The position numbers and the translations under genes are program-made. Shown here piece by piece: positions 34,401-47,912 of a DNA stretch of 64,000 nucleotides. The notes below the pieces were generated by a model, which saw nothing but the letters and a program-made list of their open reading frames with translations, made no database searches and was not told the origin of the DNA. Source of the stretch: Pachyseris speciosa (taxonomy: Eukaryota > Cnidaria > Anthozoa > Scleractinia > Pachyseridae); contig JAEMWC010000998.1 in the NCBI GenBank assembly GCA_016490735.1, positions 146,001 to 210,000 of the forward strand, read 5' to 3'. Within the stretch, counting starts at the first letter, position 1. Each line of letters starts with the position of its first letter.

Positions 34401-37400
34401 GCAAATATTAAACATGTCGTTGAAAAGCCTTTGCGCAAGGTTTTGAAACCTGTCTCTGCTCCAGTGAAAAACAAAGGTTGTTTGCTAATGTGGAAAAGAT
34501 TAGAAGTCTACATTGATTGGTATGGTTATTATCACATTTCTGTTGAAAATCAACCTGGAAGAGAAATCACACCTTTCTACGAAGACTGTTTCAAACCCAC
34601 ACTTTCAGTACTACTTTATTCACTCGAAATTTGCCGCCAGATGGAGAAATTCATGATAAATTAGTCTTGCCGCATATATGTTGTAGTAATTTTATCCTTG
34701 GTTCAATTTTTATTTTCCTTTGTTCTTGTGTATGGTAAAGTATGATAATGAGTACAAAAAAAAAAAAAGGAAAATAAATATTGAACCGAGAATAAAATTG
34801 AACGATGGCACATATTTCTCTAAAGTGAAGAGATCTTGTCTAAGCACCACTTATAATTAGAGTTTGTTGTAAAAACTGTTTCGACAGATTGTTCTAGCCT
34901 CCATTATTACCGCTGAATCAGCCCGTGTTGGCTTCCGCCACTGGATACATGATGTTGGTGACCTGAAGACCAATGTTCTCTCAAAACCCCAAGAACAAGG
35001 TAACGGCTAACAAACGGCGATTTTGACTAACGGTCGTCGGTCGAGGGTACAAGTCGAGAGTTGTGGGTGTGGGTGTTGGTGTGGGTACAAGACGTGGGTA
35101 AAATTAATAATAGATTAATAAGTTGATTGATAATAGCTATAGCTGTTACTTTATTTTAACCTACCGGACTACAATTCCACTCATTACATGTCAGTATCTA
35201 TGGTCAAGCAAGTAAGGGGAGGAACTGCCAGGAGACAGGGGAATGAAATAAAACTGATATTCCACCACAAAACCTTAGCACCCCATGGAATTAACATCGA
35301 ATTTAAATTCTGAAATTTCCATGAGGCAACATTATCTTTTCAGCTTCTTTCCATTTTATGTCATATTTTCGCGCACCAAGCGCGCGCATTCGTGTTTTAC
35401 TCGTTTCAATTGTTTAATTTTGAACAGCGTGCACGCGACCTATCTTCCGTTAGCACGAGCGTTTCTCGTTAACAACAAACACTGGCGAAGGGGTTATCCC
35501 CGTAACGTCTGACTTTTAAGACACAAAACAGTTGCTCAGCACTCGGGAAAAAAACCACAGCCAAACTACCCTTTAGCACTCATTTAACTCGAGTGCTACG
35601 CAGCAAAACCATTTTTTGTACTATAGCTATAGTATAGTATATTTTTGGAGGGACCCCTCCCCGCCTCCGCCGCCAACTTAAAACCATTATGTAGGTGGCA
35701 AGCCTAATATAGATGACAAATTGCAACGTTGTCTCCTACTCAAAACATTAAAAAAAAAAACAGAAATAATTTCATGCAAAGAAAGCAGCGAAAAATATAT
35801 CGAGCAATAATAAGTGATAATTCATTCAACTGATTTATTACTAAAAAAAAATGAATATATACTTCAAAAAGGAAGGAAAGCAGTCAAACATAGTCTCAAT
35901 TATAAACTGGTCATACAAGCCCTTTCGAAGAAACCCGCGGAAGGAAAATTATTTAATTAAATATAACACAATGGAAGAACGTCATGAAATGTTTCTGCCC
36001 AATGAGAATGGAGCGTCTCGTTATCGGTGGGGAGGAGGAGGGTATACACGTACCTCATATAATATGGGCCATACGGGGAGGCTTCACTCTAAACGGATGC
36101 CCTCTTAGTATGAGAAAACGCAGCAAAAAGAAAAAAAATCAGTATGTTTAAGGTCGTTAAAAAAAGACTGCGGAGACAAAAGGTTACAATTTATTTTTTT
36201 GTCTTATCAGTCTTTGAAATATAAGAAAGGGCTATAATTTTGAGAAAATTCGAAAATTAAATCGGTTGTCGGTTCTCAGTTGAAATTGGTTGTCAATTCA
36301 CCATTGCCTTCATCGGACGCACGTCTCCTTTCCCCCTTTTGTTCCCTTTTTTAGCGTCTGCCACGCAGGCTATCATGATCTATTCAAACAGATCATCAGA
36401 CACCGCGGCCCCACAACAATTATTTTTTTATATCCTGTGGACCTCATACTGGGTACCAGAGTTTTTATTCTTCCACCGAGAACCACACGCAAAAACCCTC
36501 TATTCAACATCACCAGGGCTGAGTTGCTCTAAGCATGGTTAGTGCTAACCATTGGTTATTGTATTAAAACCTATAGGTTGTCATGGTATTTAACCCGGGT
36601 TAGCACTAATCATGTTTCGAGCAACTGGGCACTGACCGCCAACGCAACGTTGTCATCTATATCAGGCTTGCCAGGCTTGGTGGTGGAGAAGCTAATATCA
36701 ATCAAATTAGTAAACTGTTGTTAATTTTACCCGCGTCTTGTACCCAAACCCACACCCAGACCCACACCGACACCCACGATCCACGACCATTAGTCAAACT
36801 CACCAACGGCTCATTAGCGTAATATTTTGTCATCTCATTGCAAAGAATGAGGGACACGGGTGCGCAGTTCGTGGCGACGCTAAAAAAAATGTCTAAAATA
36901 GGTCGAGCGTGAACAGAGAGACTTGAGTGAACAAAATTAAATTTTTTGGCATGCCTCTTTACGCTTTTGACTTTACTACTGGTATCAATCATCCGATTAT
37001 GTTCCTTAACATCGGTAGTCGTCCTTTGAAACAAAAATTTCTCACTTTGGAGCTTTATCAGTTCGCGATGGTTTTGAATTAACTTTAAAGTCGATCTTTC
37101 TTCTTTGGTAAGAAGAATATGGTGGAATGCCGTTTTAAACTGAATCGCCTTCGAATAAGTCTTACTTCACAAGCCCGTGCTGGAACGAATTCCCTGGTAT
37201 CCGGCAATCAGAATTATTCTTCCAAAACAATGTCGTTAACATCCATGGAACTGTTTTTCTATCAAAGTTTGGTTTACCACGGTAATCAGCATTGAAGTTG
37301 GACTTTTTTCAAGTCTACTTGGATGAAGATAAGTCTTCAAAGAAGCGCCATGCATAGGTGCTGTGGATGCTTCGCTTCTCCCCGCACTTTCGCAAGCTCC

Positions 37401-40400
37401 AAGTATCGCCATTTTGTTCTATCTGCTTGGTAGCCTTTCTTCTCTTTCAAGGCTTTTTTACGGATAGAAATCGGATAGACTGAGAATGACAACAAATCCT
37501 TGCTGCGAAATCGCAGGAAAAATAAACGGGAGAAAATCAAATTTTCATGCAATACGTACGTGATCGTTCGAAGTGCAGTGCACTTTCATACGCCAAGAAT
37601 GTCCGATATTTTGCCAAAACCGACAAAATCAATTTATTTATTAGTGGAAATTTTCCAGGCAACAAACTTTCTTTAATATCTTTTTCTCTTCGCTGTTGTA
37701 GACAACCGTGGACTACTCGATAGGGCCATCTTGGCCATTTTGGATCCCCTGCAAATTGCTATAGCAACGATCATCCAGTAGCATTTCGCCAAAAAAGAAA
37801 GTAATTGACGGTGCTCGAGACTGCTCTGAAGTGACTCCGCCCCCTCATTCCCGCATTCCTGGACTTGATGCTAATAACATTAGCTACTAATACTAGCTAT
37901 TGTTTCAATGAAGAATATCCTCTCAAAAATCAAGTCATGGAAGAGGCTGGTTAAGAATCAAAAGCGCAAGGAGCGTCTTTACTAACGTTAGGTATTATGA
38001 AAGTAAATGCAAAAAAGAAGATTACGTTTCTGTAACAGTTTTCATTGAAGAATAGGCCACTCTCGTGCTTGCAGTTCTCAAAATTGTGTATTGTGTTAAA
38101 CGTTTTGAGTATTATGCACGAAAATAAAATTTTTGAAGCGACAGTTGGCTTGCCATCTGGTTTGATAACTTGTCATATACCCTCTCTCAAGCCAATTTTA
38201 ATGTTTAAGGAAATTTAACGCAAAAGAATACCCAGGTAAATTGTGGAACAAAACTCAGTAGCTGCTGTACTTACCCCCTTTTACTTTCTCATCGGCGTCC
38301 TTATGAATCATTGATACTTTTGCTAGTTTATCAGATTTTTCTCCCCACCCTTTGAGCCACTTCCAGTGCTAGGAGGGCGATGAAGCAGCTCGTCAAACGC
38401 TACTTAAGTGTTCACTACCTGCAACCTTATGAATAAATGATACTTTTTCTATTTTATCAGATTCTTCCCCCACACCTTTGAGCTGCTTCCAGTGCCCGGC
38501 CGTCCAGGGAAACAATGAAACAACGTGCACCGCTGCTCAAGAGTTAGTTACCTGCAACTCTACAGACGACGTCTGTGCTTTTTTTAACCTTACGTTTGTT
38601 TTGAACTTGATGCCTGTGACAACCTTCGTAAAAGGCTGTCTCAATGAATCTATTTGCAGTCCTCTTTGCCAACAGTTCAATGACTCGATTGGTCCTGGAT
38701 TTGTAAGCTGCAATTCAGGATGCTGTAGTGTCAGTGGATGCAATCCTGGTAAAGTGCCAATGCTAAAGGCCAACTAATACGCTGCGACCAGTTTTGCTTA
38801 CCACTGCGGTAGCGAGCTGCTCGTTAGCATGCAATGCAAAGTTTTTTTTTTTTTTTACAAATGAACAGTATCCAAACACACAATTACAGAGTCTCTTATT
38901 CTTCAATCTTGAAAAGTAGGCTAGTTATGGTTATACAGACACACGTATTTACACAATAATCACTCACGGGTATATTACGAACCAACAAAATGACCAGCTC
39001 CCAGTTGGCTTGTTAGCTCAGTTGGTAGAGCGCTGCAACGGTATCGCAGAGGGTATCGGCAGTGGGTGCTTCTCCCGTCGAAGCCTGATGATTTGTTTTT
39101 TCATTCTTTTAATTTATTTTCACTGGTGCTTAAGTAGTGTTCATAACTGGGATGATCATTTACATATTCAAGAATAAATGATATAAGCATTTCTATTGCA
39201 CAAATCCTAAGATGAAAAATTATCATTAAAGTCATTGGTAGATAGACTGAAGTTTAATTCCAATGTTTCTACTTATCTTTGAAGCAATTTGGGGTTAGCT
39301 TTATGAAAAAATGGCTTTAAATCAGGGACAAATAAAATGGTGTTAACTGTATTATGCTTTTAAAGATTTAACAGCGTAAAGAAAAATCTGGGTGTGAGCC
39401 AAGTCATAGTTGCAGTAATTTGCGTTCTTGCGTTGGGCTGTTAGTACTAACAGCAAATTTCGTCCTGTTGTTATAATATGATGGGACTTCAGAGAAACAG
39501 TAAGCCTCTCTCTCTATAGTTCTACAGCCTTAAGTATTACAAACATGAAGAGTTTCTTCGTAAATAAATGTTTTAATACAGCTTTTCATGGCTTAGATAC
39601 TTTTCTAAACGTCATGCAGTTAGACAGCAAACAGTGAGACGAATTCCTAACCGGACCTAATCGAATGAATGAACCGGAAAACGACTGAGAAATGAGCAAA
39701 ACGATATGGATATGGCTGTAGAAGAACATTGCACTTGTTACTCCAGTTGATATTCATAACTTTCACTTGATTGTGTTTGTACTCGACAGAGTTTGAAATG
39801 AATCTGAGAAGGCGCCTCATGGCCCGTATATTTCCGTAGTATTGTCAGCCTCTAGATATCACATTTTTCTGCCACATTTTTCTCCTTTTAAAATAAATGT
39901 CAGAGACAAAACGTTTTTGCCGAGACTAAAGTTCCATACAATCAGTAGCCCACGCTGGCTATGACGTAACGATTTTGTTGTTTAATTGCGTGTTGCGTAT
40001 ATGACAAATGACGCCAGTCCTTTCGGATCAACACAGCAGTAAACGGACTAAACGAGTTTTTCCGAGCTTTAGCGCCCATCATTTACTTTGGTAAATTCCA
40101 TTTTGCTGCTTTTTATTTTCCTGTAACCCTAACTTAAGTTGTCAAGCCGATTTTTTTAATCAGAGGGAGAATTTCTGAGTCTTATGGAAGCTGTATTTAC
40201 AAGCAAGTTGACGTTTCTCTTGGGTTAACACGGATAGACAAAAACAACAAATTTTCAAAGGACAGGATTTTCCAGGTACAAAGAATCGCTTCTTTTAGTA
40301 ATAAACCCGCGTAGAATGATAGTTGTCAGTTTAGGCGCCTAAGGCCAGCCGTGTTATTGCGGTTTGAAACGTGTTGTGGAAGCGAGAGTTTTTGGATAAG

Positions 40401-42926
40401 TTTTCGAGGCTAGTTGGTATCCCATTCCAGATTTTAACACCAACACGTGAAAAGGCCTTACTTTGAACATTAAGTGCGGATTGCTATTTAAAAAAATGCT
40501 CAGATGTTGATTAGCGTGTGCTGTAAGAATGAACAGTGGCAATTTTAGAGAATAAATTTGAAATATTAGTCGGTGCAGAATTAGTATTGATGTTGTACAT
40601 CAAATTAGCAATTTTCTCATAATATAGGAATTGGAACGGTAGAGGTCTTCCTTTCAATAAAAGGGGGATTGCATGCTCCCTTGGTTGAGCAAAGTGAAAA
40701 AGACGGAGTGCACGTTTTTGAAGGACAAGAACTTTATTTAACAAGGTCTTAGATACATTTCCCCAAGAAGTTAATCCATACGTTATAAAAGGAGCAATGA
40801 GAGACTTATAAATATCAAGAAGGGTTTATTTAGGAACAACATGTCTCAATTTCGCAATTAAACCGACAGTTTTGCTTATTTTTGTTGTGAGGGCATGAGT
40901 ATGGTTTTTCCAACTTAAACTTTCATCAATTAATAACCCAAGAAATTTAATGCAATTCTTATGTTCAAGAGGTACATTCTTATTTTCTTCATGTCAAAAA
41001 TATTAATCTGGGGTAGGTAATTAAGTTTTGTTTTGGTGTGGGCGAATAATAACAAAGGTTGTCTTCTTTATGTTATAAGTTTTATTTGAAGTTAGATAAG
41101 TTGTTCAATTCAGCATTTACGGCTATTAATCCTAATGTCTTGAGGTTTTCGCGAAAGTAAAGGATATTAGTATCATCTGCAAAAAGGAAAAATTTAAGTT
41201 TTCTGGGGCAATGTTGAACATCATTAACATATAACAAAAACAGGAGAGGCCCTAAAACGAATCCTTGGGGTACATCACAAGCAACTACTACTTTATCCGA
41301 AATGTAAGAGTTAATCTCAGTTGTTTGAGTACGGTTTGTTAAGTAAAAGGGAAACGATGGCTACTGATTAATGATTCCTCGAAAACCGTAATAATTAAGT
41401 TAATCAAGTAATATTTTATGGTCCACAATATCAAAAGAATTCTTAAGGTCGATGAACACCCCACAAGAAAAATTAAAGTCTTTTGTCCATATTGGTACGG
41501 ATGGTTTCTACCATGTCAAGTATAGCATGTTCAGTTGAGTGTGTTGAACCGCCGCTTCGCGGTATTTCATTGCATTTTCATTGTTTCTTCGCGCTTACTA
41601 TTTTCGCTCGCTCGCCGTTTTTTTTTTTATAAACTCTGTACCGGGTGTGTTCACTGTGCCCCTGACGAAAACTACTGAACTGACAATTTTTTTCATTTTA
41701 TACTATCAGTCTATGCCGTTTAAACATCTCTTTTTAGCGGTGTGCTGACTAAATTATATTTCACAAAGCAAATTATCTGTGACCATTTAGTCCTGAAATA
41801 ACTATTTTACCCGCCTTTTCAATAACATTAATAACTCTTACTAATTTTTTTAAGACTCTCTTATGTTTCTCCAATATTGGACCGTTTCAAGTCTTTCTGT
41901 AGTTTAGTTCTTAGAGATTTCTAACCAATTTCATGTTCTTAAATCAACTATTATGAGAAATGTCTAGCCAGCATCAAGCTCTAGAATATTATCGTCACCT
42001 ACAGTAGTTTGAGCTTATCCCTAATATTCCTTATCCGTCGGTTAACGTTTGTCCGGTCGGCTGTTCCTTTTTTGGGCTATTGTTCGGCTATCGGTTAGTT
42101 TTACTTCTCGATCATCTCATTTGCTCAGCCGTCTAGCGGCAGGGTCGTTCGGTCATTCATTTGTTTGTTCGTCTGGTTTTCTGGCCGCCGGCTCGTTGAG
42201 TCGTTTCGTTCATTTCTCAGTCGTTTCTTTCATTCATTTGGCGTGTGGGGTCTCACTGTTTGGTGTCTGACTGACGTTTATAAAAGTATCTAAACCAATA
42301 ACAGCTGTATTAAAACATTTCGAAGACACTCTTTATATTTCTATACTTAAGGCTGCAGTACTATACAGAGAGACTTAATTTTTCTCTGAAGTCCCATCAC
42401 ATTACAACAAAAATCTGCGTTAGCCTGTACCACGAACACAAACTTCGTCGTGCTCATGATGCTTTATCTCTCTCTGTCTTTTTTTTACCTGTACCGTGCC
42501 AGTGTGCAGTGGTCCGCTGACGGGCTCCTCCGGGGTATTTACATCCCCGAATTTTCCAGACAACTATAACAACCTAGATTTGTGTATCTGGACAATCACT
42601 CTTCCAGCGGGACAAGCACTCAGAGTTGAATTCACATCATTCGATCTTCAGTTCTGGTAAGTTTAGGTTAGTCTCAACACCCTATACATTTTTGTGTCCA
42701 AGTTGTCACTTGTTACTGCATATTGTCCAGAAATGTTAATGAAATATTTTTGTGAGTCCAATTCTAACTCTTTCTTTCTACTGGAAGTAGGTTTTTGTAC
42801 AAACTGTAACTTTATCCATTTGATATTTTCTTTCTCCTTTAACTTTTTTTATGGATGTGAAATTCAGAACGTTCAGGCAAGCTATGCAATCCATGCATAT
42901 AGAAGTAATTGGTGAAAATAATAATA

Positions 42927-42972
<46 letters not shown>

Positions 42973-43035
42973 GGTAATTGGTGTTGGTTGGGCCAAAAGT
43001 TTTCTTAAGATTTGTGGTGAGTCCAGTCATCCCAA

Positions 43036-43074
<39 letters not shown>

Positions 43075-44656
43075 TTCATCATGCTTATAAAAGTAACAGG
43101 CCAAGGTTAAATTAAATAAAAGACTAATTGGTGGTGGTTGGGCGAAACGTTTTCCTTAGATTTGCCAGAAAAACAGTCTTTAAAGTTGGGGAACAATTCC
43201 AATGAGCAGTGTTCATCAATTTTACTCATTTAGTCATGTATTACAACTGCTTTAGCCAAACATTAAAATCACATCAGTGTTAAAGTCCGGGATCATTAAA
43301 TAGTAATGATTAAATCTGAAAGCGCAGAACCAAACAATAAACAGCCAAGGTAAATTGCCTGCTTTGAGGGCGTTATAGTATAAGGTGATGATATGAAATG
43401 ACATACGAGTGGAATCAGGCGAATACTTTGCGTTTTAATCATTTCAGCCTCTTTGTATTTATATCCATTAACGATTAAGGATACTGTTTCAATGTTCACT
43501 TTATTTAGATGAGCTAAATTAACAGCAAAGTAAAAATATTCCAATTTGTGGAATCTAATTGCTTCCGTTGTTTCTTTGTGCAACTAGCAAAGATTTCCTT
43601 GAATTTTTTGTCGGCGGTCAGCTGAGAAGTCGTTTAACGGGACGTGGGATTGAGGTTGGAGGTGATGACAAGCGCTCTCTTGATGACAAACCGTCAAATG
43701 ATGATGAGTGCGGTGACGACGATGATGACGAGAATCGTTATTACGTCGGCAATGATGATTATTATTACGACCTTAGAAGACGAATGTTCGCGGAGCTCTT
43801 CTACGACGATGACAGGCGCCGCCGCATAATCATTCAGGGAAACGGCCAGGAGATAAGGATCGTTTTTAGAGCTGATGCCAGTGTAACCAGGCGCGGTTTC
43901 AGAGCTCGGTTCAGCGTGCAGCAAGGTTAGCGAGTACATTTTATGCGACCTTTTATATGATCCAAGAATTAAATGTCAATTTTTCCTGGATCAGCATTCC
44001 CGAACCTTTAAGGGACGGTAATGGCAAAGATAATGCCGCAAGACAAAAGGGAGTTAATTAATCAGCAAACCAATATCCCCTGTAAGTAAATATATTACTT
44101 TTGCATTATTTGAAAATTAAGCTGAACGTGAAATGACCGTATTATTTTGTGGCCTGTTTGTGAAGAACTTGATAGCACGGCGGTGAAGATTTCTTATTCT
44201 CAACCTCAACGCCTTACCCAGTTTAGTCGACTTCCCTACTAGTTCGCCCATCACAGTGTACGATTCAAGCGAGTTGGAATTATTCCAAAGTCATTCCAAT
44301 ATCGTGAATTTGTATTTAAAATGACAATTTCGTTGCCGTTGTACCGTCGTCCCTGCTTATTAGCTCTCTATCTCTGGCATATAAGCTATGATAAGGACTC
44401 CCGGTTTTACGTAAATTTTCAATTATTCAAAAAAATAATTTTTTTTTGAAAAGAAAAACTACTGCCTATGCCGGAATAGTTCCAAAACGCACACCCTGAG
44501 TTTCATCAGATATGGATAAGTCGTGTAATTAGAATACTCACTGAACGTTCGGGTGTTGTTGTTGTTGTTTTTCTTTTGGTAGGAGGTGGAGGAACAACTG
44601 ATGGCGGTACATCAACCGATAGTGGCGGGTCTAGCGATGAAGAATACGTTTACTGA
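30782..44656 (+). CDS. LU-CUB secreted protein, gene 2 (six exons)
   Basis: Proposed exons: 30782-30808, 34888-34999, 38461-38748, 42503-42656, 43588-43925, 44583-44656; phases as in gene 1; 330 codons plus stop. The first ATG used by gene 1 is ATA here (GATAAAGGATCCG at 30763), so translation would start at an internal Met, MKKFQITFT, still joined to the hydrophobic [12 protein letters not shown]. Relative to gene 1: His to Arg after the signal peptide, Asn to Thr and Pro to Ser in the LU domain, Phe to Leu and Gln to Arg in the CUB domain. All 12 LU Cys and 4 CUB Cys are kept. No disabling change is seen, so it is probably functional and secreted. Confidence 0.8.
31470..33002 (+). mobile_element. 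hAT element in intron 1 of gene 2
   Basis: Ends are cagggccgtac (left, sharing its cag with the target repeat) and gtacggccctg (right). The 8-bp target duplication TCTGACAG is at 31462-31469 and 33003-33010. The gene 1 intron has the unoccupied site (tgtgacag, about 12505-12512), which proves insertion. The internal coding region is broken, so the element is non-autonomous. An 8-bp duplication and the encoded C-terminal domain both fit hAT. Confidence 0.85.
31684..32535 (+). pseudogene. hAT transposase remnant (52-kDa repressor / ZMYM-like class)
   Basis: First part (31684-32000): KFCATRWSTKVTTLSALLA and the following helix-rich stretch resemble the central region of hAT proteins annotated as 52-kDa repressor of the inhibitor of protein kinase. 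After frame changes, 32272-32535 carries the hAT dimerisation domain (FPAIHKVLSIFLTTPVGGVS, then ERSLSALRRLKLW and EDRLSGLAMLLIH). The N-terminal zinc finger and much of the catalytic core are missing. Confidence 0.82.
33011..34887. other. Intron 1 remainder of gene 2
   Basis: Same content as 15206-17008. A 116-codon + frame (33550-33900), starting MAIKGRSVSAPQRLARF, is open here and mostly open in unit 3 (50750-51076) but decayed in unit 1. I do not recognise the protein. Confidence 0.4.
35019..36801. mobile_element. Mutator-like element, unit 2 (no retrozyme)
   Basis: Same element as 17140-19275. Flanks ACAAACGGC (35010-35018, one mismatch) and ACCAACGGC (36802-36810). It carries the nested MITE at 36514-36634 but lacks the ribozyme insertion: the intact target GTTGTTAATTTTA is at 36717-36729. 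Confidence 0.7.
36514..36634. mobile_element. 121-bp MITE, unit 2
   Basis: Orthologous to 18633-18753, with changes in the inner palindromes (GGTTAGTGCTAACC and GGTTAGCACTAATC). Confidence 0.7.
38335..38410 (+). pseudogene. Vestigial duplicate of the LU exon start, unit 2
   Basis: Same as 20805-20880; the codon after the first CAG is now a Cys-Ter context (cagtgctag), which stops the frame at once. Confidence 0.6.
39008..39190 (+). mobile_element. tRNA-derived SINE, unit 2
   Basis: Nearly identical to 21478-21660, same orientation and position in intron 3. Confidence 0.7.
40354..41490 (-). pseudogene. LINE reverse transcriptase remnant, unit 2
   Basis: Nearly identical to the unit 1 copy (22824-23960), with the same frameshifts and the FADDTN motif, so the decay predates the unit 1/2 duplication. 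Confidence 0.85.
42918..43075. repeat. (AAT)n / (ATT)n microsatellites, unit 2
   Basis: Shorter AAT run than unit 1, same flanking motifs. Confidence 0.92.
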
Positions 44657-46684
44657 ACTTACTCAAGCTAAGGATTCTCAAGATCTAGCAAGAGCAAGAC
44701 TAAAGTAAAGCTGATTTCGCTATAGTTTTGCTGTTTATCAGTCTTAATGAAGATGTACCTACAAACATAAAATGCAGGTGTTAATCATTCAATGTTAGAA
44801 CATTAGCAGTTCCCCATAACAGTTACATCCCACACTGATTGCATATCGCTCGCCTTGGATTTTATTTCGCCAACGTGGTTATTTGAGCAAGGTGGTCTCA
44901 ATGGAGTTCAGACCGCCGAGAAAGCTTGAATTTTTATTTACTGCCCTGTGCTGCTGCCAGAAGATTCTTTTTCCACGTTTACTGAGCATATATAGTTCCG
45001 TGTTTACCTTTCTGAATTGTTTACAAAATAAACATTTTACCATTAAAATACTGCTGGTTTCAATTGATTACTGTTTTGCTTGTCAAAAGCAATACAGCTT
45101 TATCCGCTTTAATTTATCGGCGACGTTTCTTTTTCTTCTTCTTCTTCTTTTTTTTTTTTTTTAAAAAGAACTTTGCATAGCACGCAACAGGGGCACCCAT
45201 CGAGCCAAATCAACCAAAACTGAAGTGGTAAAAAGGCATTTTTAAGTACCTTATGGTGTTTGAAGTCTCTTTAAAGTGTGTTTTCATAAGCTGGAAGAAA
45301 TTCATCTGTTTGGATTCCCTATAGCTGAAAGTTTAATTGCCCGAAAATGTTACGTTAGGGAACAAAATCTTCCTTTGAGAAAATGCAAGCTGAAATTCCA
45401 CGAGCTTTCTTGGGAACTACTTTCTTTCAGAAAATGCTAGCTGACGTTTTTGACTGCCAAAGACAGCAATTACGACCTTTCCGAAAATCTCAGGGGCTAG
45501 GAAAATCCAAGTGCACTGTTTAATCGATGCTGAAATCCTAAGGCGAATTACCCTCCAACGAACAAATATCTATTGAAACTTGTCGTTGGGTGCCCCTGAT
45601 GCAATCCACTTGGACGACTTGTCGTTAGAACTGTCGGCTCTCCTCCACAACAATATAATTTACTGAATAGATATTACAATTTCTCCGTCCATCCGAATGC
45701 AGCGGAGCTAATCAAATCGGTGAGATGAAACCTCTTCAAGACGGTAGAGACCATGATGAAGTCGCGCGAAAAATGGTTGGTGCTGAATTGTTCACAAAAG
45801 TATCATAAACATTTTACCATTAAAATACTGCTGGTTTTAACTGACTACTGTTTTGCTTGTAAATCGCAATACAGCTTTATCCGCTATATGGGCGAATTTC
45901 TTAAATTAAAAAAAAAGAATTTTGAAGAGCATGCAATCCACTTGGTCTTCACGAGTCGTGACAGATTTGGAAAGCCTTGTGACGAGCCGAATGTCATTAG
46001 AACTGTCGGCTTTTCTCGTCAATAAGATAATTTGCCGTAAATAGATATTAATATGGGAGATTCTTTGTGTACTCACCTTTATTTCAATGCCTTGATAAAA
46101 ATGCTGTATGAATGTATTTGTATGTACAATTTGTCCACCCGGATGTAGCAACGCATTCTTTGTGTAGTCACATTTATTTTAATACCTTGGATAAAATGAT
46201 GTATGTATGTATATGTATGTACAATTTGTCCACCCGAATGTAGCGGAGCTAATCAAATCGGGTGGAACAATAATACAAGTGTGTCCTTATCCCTTGCAAC
46301 CTTGCTCAACTGACTTGCAGTATATGGCTCTCAAATCCTTAAAAGGATTTGAGAGATCAATCTCCTCAAGTAAATCATAATATGGGTATAAGTTTTGTTT
46401 GCCTGTAAGTTGAATGGTGTTAAATGACGTTTGATTCACATTAATTTTTCAAAATACCTTTGGCCTGTTTGTTGACAAAATCGTCTTTGGACGTGCAGGA
46501 ACTCACGTGTCAATTATTCTGGCCGGCACCAAAGAATTCTTATCTGAAAGTTTTTCGTATTTTCACGAACCGATTTGGCAAAATTTGCCAGACATACTTC
46601 GTAATCTTTGTATCGTTTCTGATGAAACGAAAACTGTAATCTTAAGTTTCACTTTATTGCATTTCGTACGCAGTCTGTATAAAA
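44657..46684 (+). repeat. 3' flank, unit 2, with 400 bp absent from unit 1
   Basis: Same modules as 27203-28867. About 46040-46435, with two copies of atgtacaatttgtccacccg and a short palindrome (tcaaatccttaaaaggatttga), has no counterpart in unit 1, where the flanking sequences join directly near 28626. Conversely about 70 bp around 45620 is missing here. Confidence 0.6.
45027..45032 (+). terminator. Candidate polyadenylation signal, gene 2
   Basis: AATAAA 370 bp after the stop, aligned with that of gene 1. Confidence 0.4.
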
Positions 46685-46803
46685 TATGGACTGCGGACTG
46701 AGGACCCGGACTTCGGACTGGGTATAAAACGCGTACTGAGTATAAAATGCAGACTGAAGGCTGCGGACTAGGTACAAAACGCGGACTGAGTACAAAACAC
46801 TGT
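46685..46803. repeat. Minisatellite, unit 2
   Basis: Copy of 28868-28992. Confidence 0.7.
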
Positions 46804-47182
46804 AAAAAAGGCGGGTGTGGACAAAACATGGCCTAGGCCACCCTGTGGTCTACCGGTGGTCATTGAAAAAAATTCGGTTCAGCATTGCTGGAAACCTGTG
46901 TAAACAACTTTCACCGTCAATCTGTCATACCTACGACTCTCTTCTGTTCTCTCGGTGGCGTTTCGTTCAAATTTTCTAAACAGACTCTTAATCGAACTGA
47001 ATTCGGAATATTTTATACCTTTAATTCTTTTTAAATTAAATGTTTTCTAAAAGTCCAAGACACCCGTTCAGGGAATTTAGAAGCCAGGAAACACACAAAA
47101 GTCTCGAAAGAAATATGTCCCGAGGAATGGCCGACGTGCGATACCACTCACTTTCTAAAGTGGCCACGTTGCCAGCGTGGTT

Positions 47183-47257
47183 GCTCACGTAGTGTAGTGG
47201 TTATCACGTCCGACTTGTAACCTGGGGAACGTCGGTTTGATTCCGACTCGGGGTGAG
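47183..47257 (+). tRNA. tRNA-like sequence 1 (array 2), anticodon position TGT
   Basis: Identical to 29376-29450 in the core, followed by T8. Confidence 0.42.
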
Positions 47258-47839
47258 AAGTTTTTTTTATTTATTTGAGATCTGTGTCGAAAGCTGAGTG
47301 ACAAACTGTGTTTGCATGGTTCGGTAAGTAAATATGGTTCTACGGCTTTTATGGCTTCAAAGGTATTTACATATACATGTAATATTTATAATTCCCGTTC
47401 AGGGAATTTAAAAGCCACGAAACACCCAAAAGTCTTGAGAGAAAAATGTTCCGAGGAATAACCGACGTGCGATACTACTAACCTTTTAATGTGGCCACGT
47501 TGCCAGCGAGGTTGCTCTTGTAGTGTAGTGGTTATTATGCCCGACTAGTGACCTGGGGAACGTTTGTTAGATTCCGACACGGGGCGAGAAGTTTTTCTTT
47601 CATTTGAGATGTGCGTCGAACGGCTGAGTGGCAAACTTTGTTTTGCATGGTTCGGTAAGTAAATATTGTTCTACGGCTTTTATGGCTTGGAAGGTACTTA
47701 CATGTAAATTTGATAATTCCCGTTCAGGGAATTTAGAAGCCAGGAAACACACAAAAGTCTCGAAAGAAAAATGTTCCGAGGAATGGCCGTCGGTGCGATA
47801 CTACTCAATTTCTGAAGTGGCCACGTTGCCAGCCTGGTT

Positions 47840-47912
47840 GCTCCGGTAGTGTAGTGGTTATCACGCCCGACTAGTAACCTGGGAAACGTCGGTTCGATTC
47901 CCACTCGGGGCA
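47840..47912 (+). tRNA. tRNA-like sequence 3 (array 2), anticodon position AGT
   Basis: Identical in the core to 30032-30104: A box, B box GGTTCGATTCC, loop ctagtaa; oligo-T run directly downstream. The anticodon stem is weak. Confidence 0.42.
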
